Below are positions 62,203 to 64,000 of a stretch of 64,000 nucleotides of DNA, in pieces. Position 1 is the first letter of the stretch; every line of letters begins with the position of its first letter. The stretch comes from an uncultured Ruegeria sp. (GTDB lineage: Bacteria > Pseudomonadota > Alphaproteobacteria > Rhodobacterales > Rhodobacteraceae), in the NCBI RefSeq assembly GCF_947500045.1, contig NZ_CANMQQ010000015.1, positions 48,316 to 112,315 of the forward strand, given 5' to 3'. The notes below the pieces were generated by a model. It was not told the DNA's origin, made no database searches, and saw nothing but the letters and a program-made list of their open reading frames with translations. Position numbers and translations under genes: made by a program.

Positions 62203-62291
62203 GTAATCTCCTGTTATCACGGCAAGTCAGCAGGTTCGGGCGGCTATCAAAGGAAGGTATCACCTTTTCAGATTAGGTGCCGAACCTTCGA

Positions 62292-63800
62292 CTATTCAGC
62301 GGCTTGTATTTGTTGGGGTTCGGGGTACAGCTCGTCCATTGAAGCCGATCGACCGTTATCCAGTACCACACGCGCGTGATACCGTTTTAGCAGGCGCGGC
62401 TCTGCGACGCCGCAGCTATGGGCAATGATGCCGACCTCTTTCTTCATGTTCTTAGCATAACTTGCAACGCGTTCAGCCTTGCTGGTCGGATCAAGCCCGA
62501 ATTGAAGCTTCGTGTTGTGTGTCGTGATACCTGTCGGACAGGTATTCTTGTTACATTGCAGCGCCTGAATGCAGCCGAGTGCGAACATGAAGCCCCGGGC
62601 CGAGTTCACAAAATCAGCCCCTGCACAGAACGCCCAAGCGACCTCGGAGGGGTTGATCATCTTCCCGCTGGCGCACACCTTGATCCGATCCCTCAGCCCA
62701 TATTTCTTAAGCATATCTACAGTCAGAGGCAAGCTTTCGCGCAACGGCATGCCCATGTTGTCGATCAAACTCATTGGTGCGGCCCCGGTTCCACCATCCG
62801 AACTGTCGATGGTCACGAAATCAGGGGCGCTCTCGGGGCCGCGCCGTAGAATCTCGGCACACAGGCTGTCAAAAAAACCGTAGGCACCGATCACAGCTTT
62901 GAAACCTACTGGCTTTCCTGTCACTTCGCGGACAAAATTGATCATGTCCAGCAGGTCACCGACATTTTCAATCTCGGGGTGCCGATTGGGGCTGATCGCG
63001 TCCTGACCTACCTTGAGTCCGCGGATTTCGGCGATGTCTTCGGTCACCTTTGCTCCGGGCAGAATTCCACCTTTTCCGGGTTTTGCCCCCTGGCTGAGCT
63101 TAATCTCGAACATCTTGACAGCATCATGCGCGGCCACCGCCCGCAACTTGTCCTCATCAAAGCCGCCTTCGGGTTTACGTACCCCGAACTTGCCGGTCCC
63201 GATCTGAAATACGACATCCGCACCGCTTTCCAGATGATACGGGGACAACCCGCCCTCACCCGTATTGATCCACATCCCGGCTTTCTTGGCACCTTGGGAC
63301 AGGGCTCGGACAGCAGGGATAGAAATCGCGCCATAGCTCATGCCCGATATGTTAAACAGCGCATCAGTTGAATAGGGTTCACGCGCATAGGGCCCGACAG
63401 TCACGGTCGAGGGACCCTCGGCATCCTGTTCCAATGTCGGGAAAGGGCAATTCACGAAATAGACCGTACCGGTCGGGCGCAAATCGCGGGTCGATCCGAA
63501 CGCGACCGTCGAATCCACATTCTTGGCCGCGCGATAGACCCACGACCGTTCTGCCCGGTTGAACGGCATTTCCTCGCGATCCTGCGCAAAGAAGTACTGC
63601 CGAAAGAACTCGCCCATATGTTCAAAGAAATACCGAAACCGAGCAACCACAGGATAGTTCCGCCGCAATGTGCTTTCGGTTTGGGTCTTGTCATGTACGT
63701 AAATCACAACGACCCAAAGAACCGCGATGCCAATCGCGAAGATAAAGGCGTAAGAGAGGACTTCCAAAAGTCCCAGGATTACAGAGTAAAGCTCCGGCAT
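62292..63800 (-). CDS. Membrane-anchored FMN-binding glutamate synthase-like protein
   Basis: This 502-residue protein has an N-terminal membrane segment (about 8-33) and a long FMN-barrel domain related to the synthase domain of glutamate synthase. Seen are ISGMSYGAISIPAVRALSQG, NTGEGGLSPYHLESGADVVF, SQGAKPGKGGILPGAKVT, TIDSSDGGTGAAP and a cysteine-rich LQCNKNTCPTGITT that could hold an iron-sulfur centre. It lacks an amidotransferase domain. Such proteins are common but uncharacterised. It has a ribosome site (GGAGG) and lies between hemA and the ALS-like gene; 89 nt separate it from the latter. Confidence 0.9.
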   Translation of the reverse strand: MPELYSVILGLLEVLSYAFIFAIGIAVLWVVVIYVHDKTQTESTLRRNYPVVARFRYFFEHMGEFFRQYFFAQDREEMPFNRAERSWVYRAAKNVDSTVAFGSTRDLRPTGTVYFVNCPFPTLEQDAEGPSTVTVGPYAREPYSTDALFNISGMSYGAISIPAVRALSQGAKKAGMWINTGEGGLSPYHLESGADVVFQIGTGKFGVRKPEGGFDEDKLRAVAAHDAVKMFEIKLSQGAKPGKGGILPGAKVTEDIAEIRGLKVGQDAISPNRHPEIENVGDLLDMINFVREVTGKPVGFKAVIGAYGFFDSLCAEILRRGPESAPDFVTIDSSDGGTGAAPMSLIDNMGMPLRESLPLTVDMLKKYGLRDRIKVCASGKMINPSEVAWAFCAGADFVNSARGFMFALGCIQALQCNKNTCPTGITTHNTKLQFGLDPTSKAERVASYAKNMKKEVGIIAHSCGVAEPRLLKRYHARVVLDNGRSASMDELYPEPQQIQAAE

Positions 63801-63850
63801 TTCAACCTCCAGGCTGGGGTAATTGTTGCGGGTTGAACGGGATATCGCGG

Positions 63851-64000
63851 CTATCCAACCTGCACGTGGCGGTTCATGCTACATAGGGACCAAAGAGCAT
63901 CCAAACCAATCACGAGGTTGTCAATTTCATCCGGCCCATGCACGGGCGACGGGGTGAAACGCAGGCGTTCGGTGCCGCGGGGGACGGTTGGGAAATTGAT
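63851..64000 (-). CDS. hemA: 5-aminolevulinate synthase HemA, C-terminal fragment
   Basis: The minus strand is open from the right edge of the window to a TAG at 63851-63853, giving 49 residues. They include NFPTVPRGTERLRFTPSP, HGPDEIDNLVIGLDALWSLC and an ending NRHVQV, the typical end of the alphaproteobacterial 5-aminolevulinate synthase. This enzyme condenses glycine and succinyl-CoA with PLP at the start of haem synthesis. Most of the gene is outside the window. Confidence 0.88.
   Translation of the reverse strand: MNFPTVPRGTERLRFTPSPVHGPDEIDNLVIGLDALWSLCSMNRHVQVG

Noticed and set aside
62232..62287. 8-bp inverted repeat AGGTTCGG/CCGAACCT upstream of the ALS-like gene, considered as a riboswitch or leader
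   Set aside because: The loop is 40 nt and no conserved leader, peptide or aptamer feature could be recognised; it may be chance.
1..64000. Insertion sequences, prophage, CRISPR, tRNA or rRNA genes
   Set aside because: Reading through all gaps showed no transposase or integrase gene, no regular spacer-repeat array and no tRNA-like cloverleaf; a covariance-model scan would be needed to exclude small RNAs.

Overview
The window reads as a chromosomal segment of a marine Roseobacter-type alphaproteobacterium (Rhodobacterales). This is inferred from gene content: a gamma-glutamylmethylamide synthetase / N-methylglutamate synthase cluster, a full C-P lyase operon with a DUF1045 gene, a TRAP transporter, polyamine-type and zinc ABC systems, and an alphaproteobacterial hemA cut by the right edge. 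Genes are tightly packed, often with 4-nt ATGA overlaps. I saw no insertion sequences, CRISPR arrays, prophage genes, rRNA or tRNA.

Left part (1-17 kb). A LysR fragment is followed by a minus-strand catabolic operon: an enolase-superfamily enzyme, a DadA-like FAD oxidoreductase, TRAP dctPQM and a BASS-type symporter. A divergent LysR probably controls it. Next come a ThDP enzyme and a divergent GntR/FCD regulator with an Asp/Glu-racemase-family gene. Then follows the homoprotocatechuate meta-cleavage pathway hpaF-E-D-G-H-I, which ends in pyruvate and succinate semialdehyde. Its aldolase carries an unexpected C-terminal DUF2218 domain. A short Pta follows.

Middle part (18-45 kb). mgsABC and gmaS form the methylamine-assimilating N-methylglutamate route; no N-methylglutamate dehydrogenase is present here. 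A Cache-domain adenylate cyclase and a polyamine-type ABC transporter lie on the minus strand. Then comes the phosphonate locus: phnC-D-E1-E2, a hexapeptide acetyltransferase, phnF (reverse), phnG-H-I-J-K-L-N, a DUF1045 2H-phosphoesterase gene (reverse) and phnM. acnB follows.

Right part (45-64 kb). This is a sensory and accessory zone. It holds a PAS-adenylate cyclase paired with a truncated haemoglobin, a methyltransferase and alpha/beta hydrolase, and a hybrid histidine kinase with an OmpR-type regulator behind an array of TGAAACA heptamers. Next are an atypical P450, a relic phnE tail in front of a frameshifted HAD phosphatase, and an M20 amidohydrolase. The znuA / zur-znuC-znuB zinc locus with two Zur-like boxes follows. 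Last are an acetolactate-synthase-like/ALDH pair, an FMN glutamate-synthase-like protein and the end of hemA.

In all three transporter operons with a visible binding-protein gene (dctP, the potD-like gene, phnD) a strong hairpin lies just after that gene, as expected if the binding protein is made in excess over the permeases. All functions are predicted from sequence alone.
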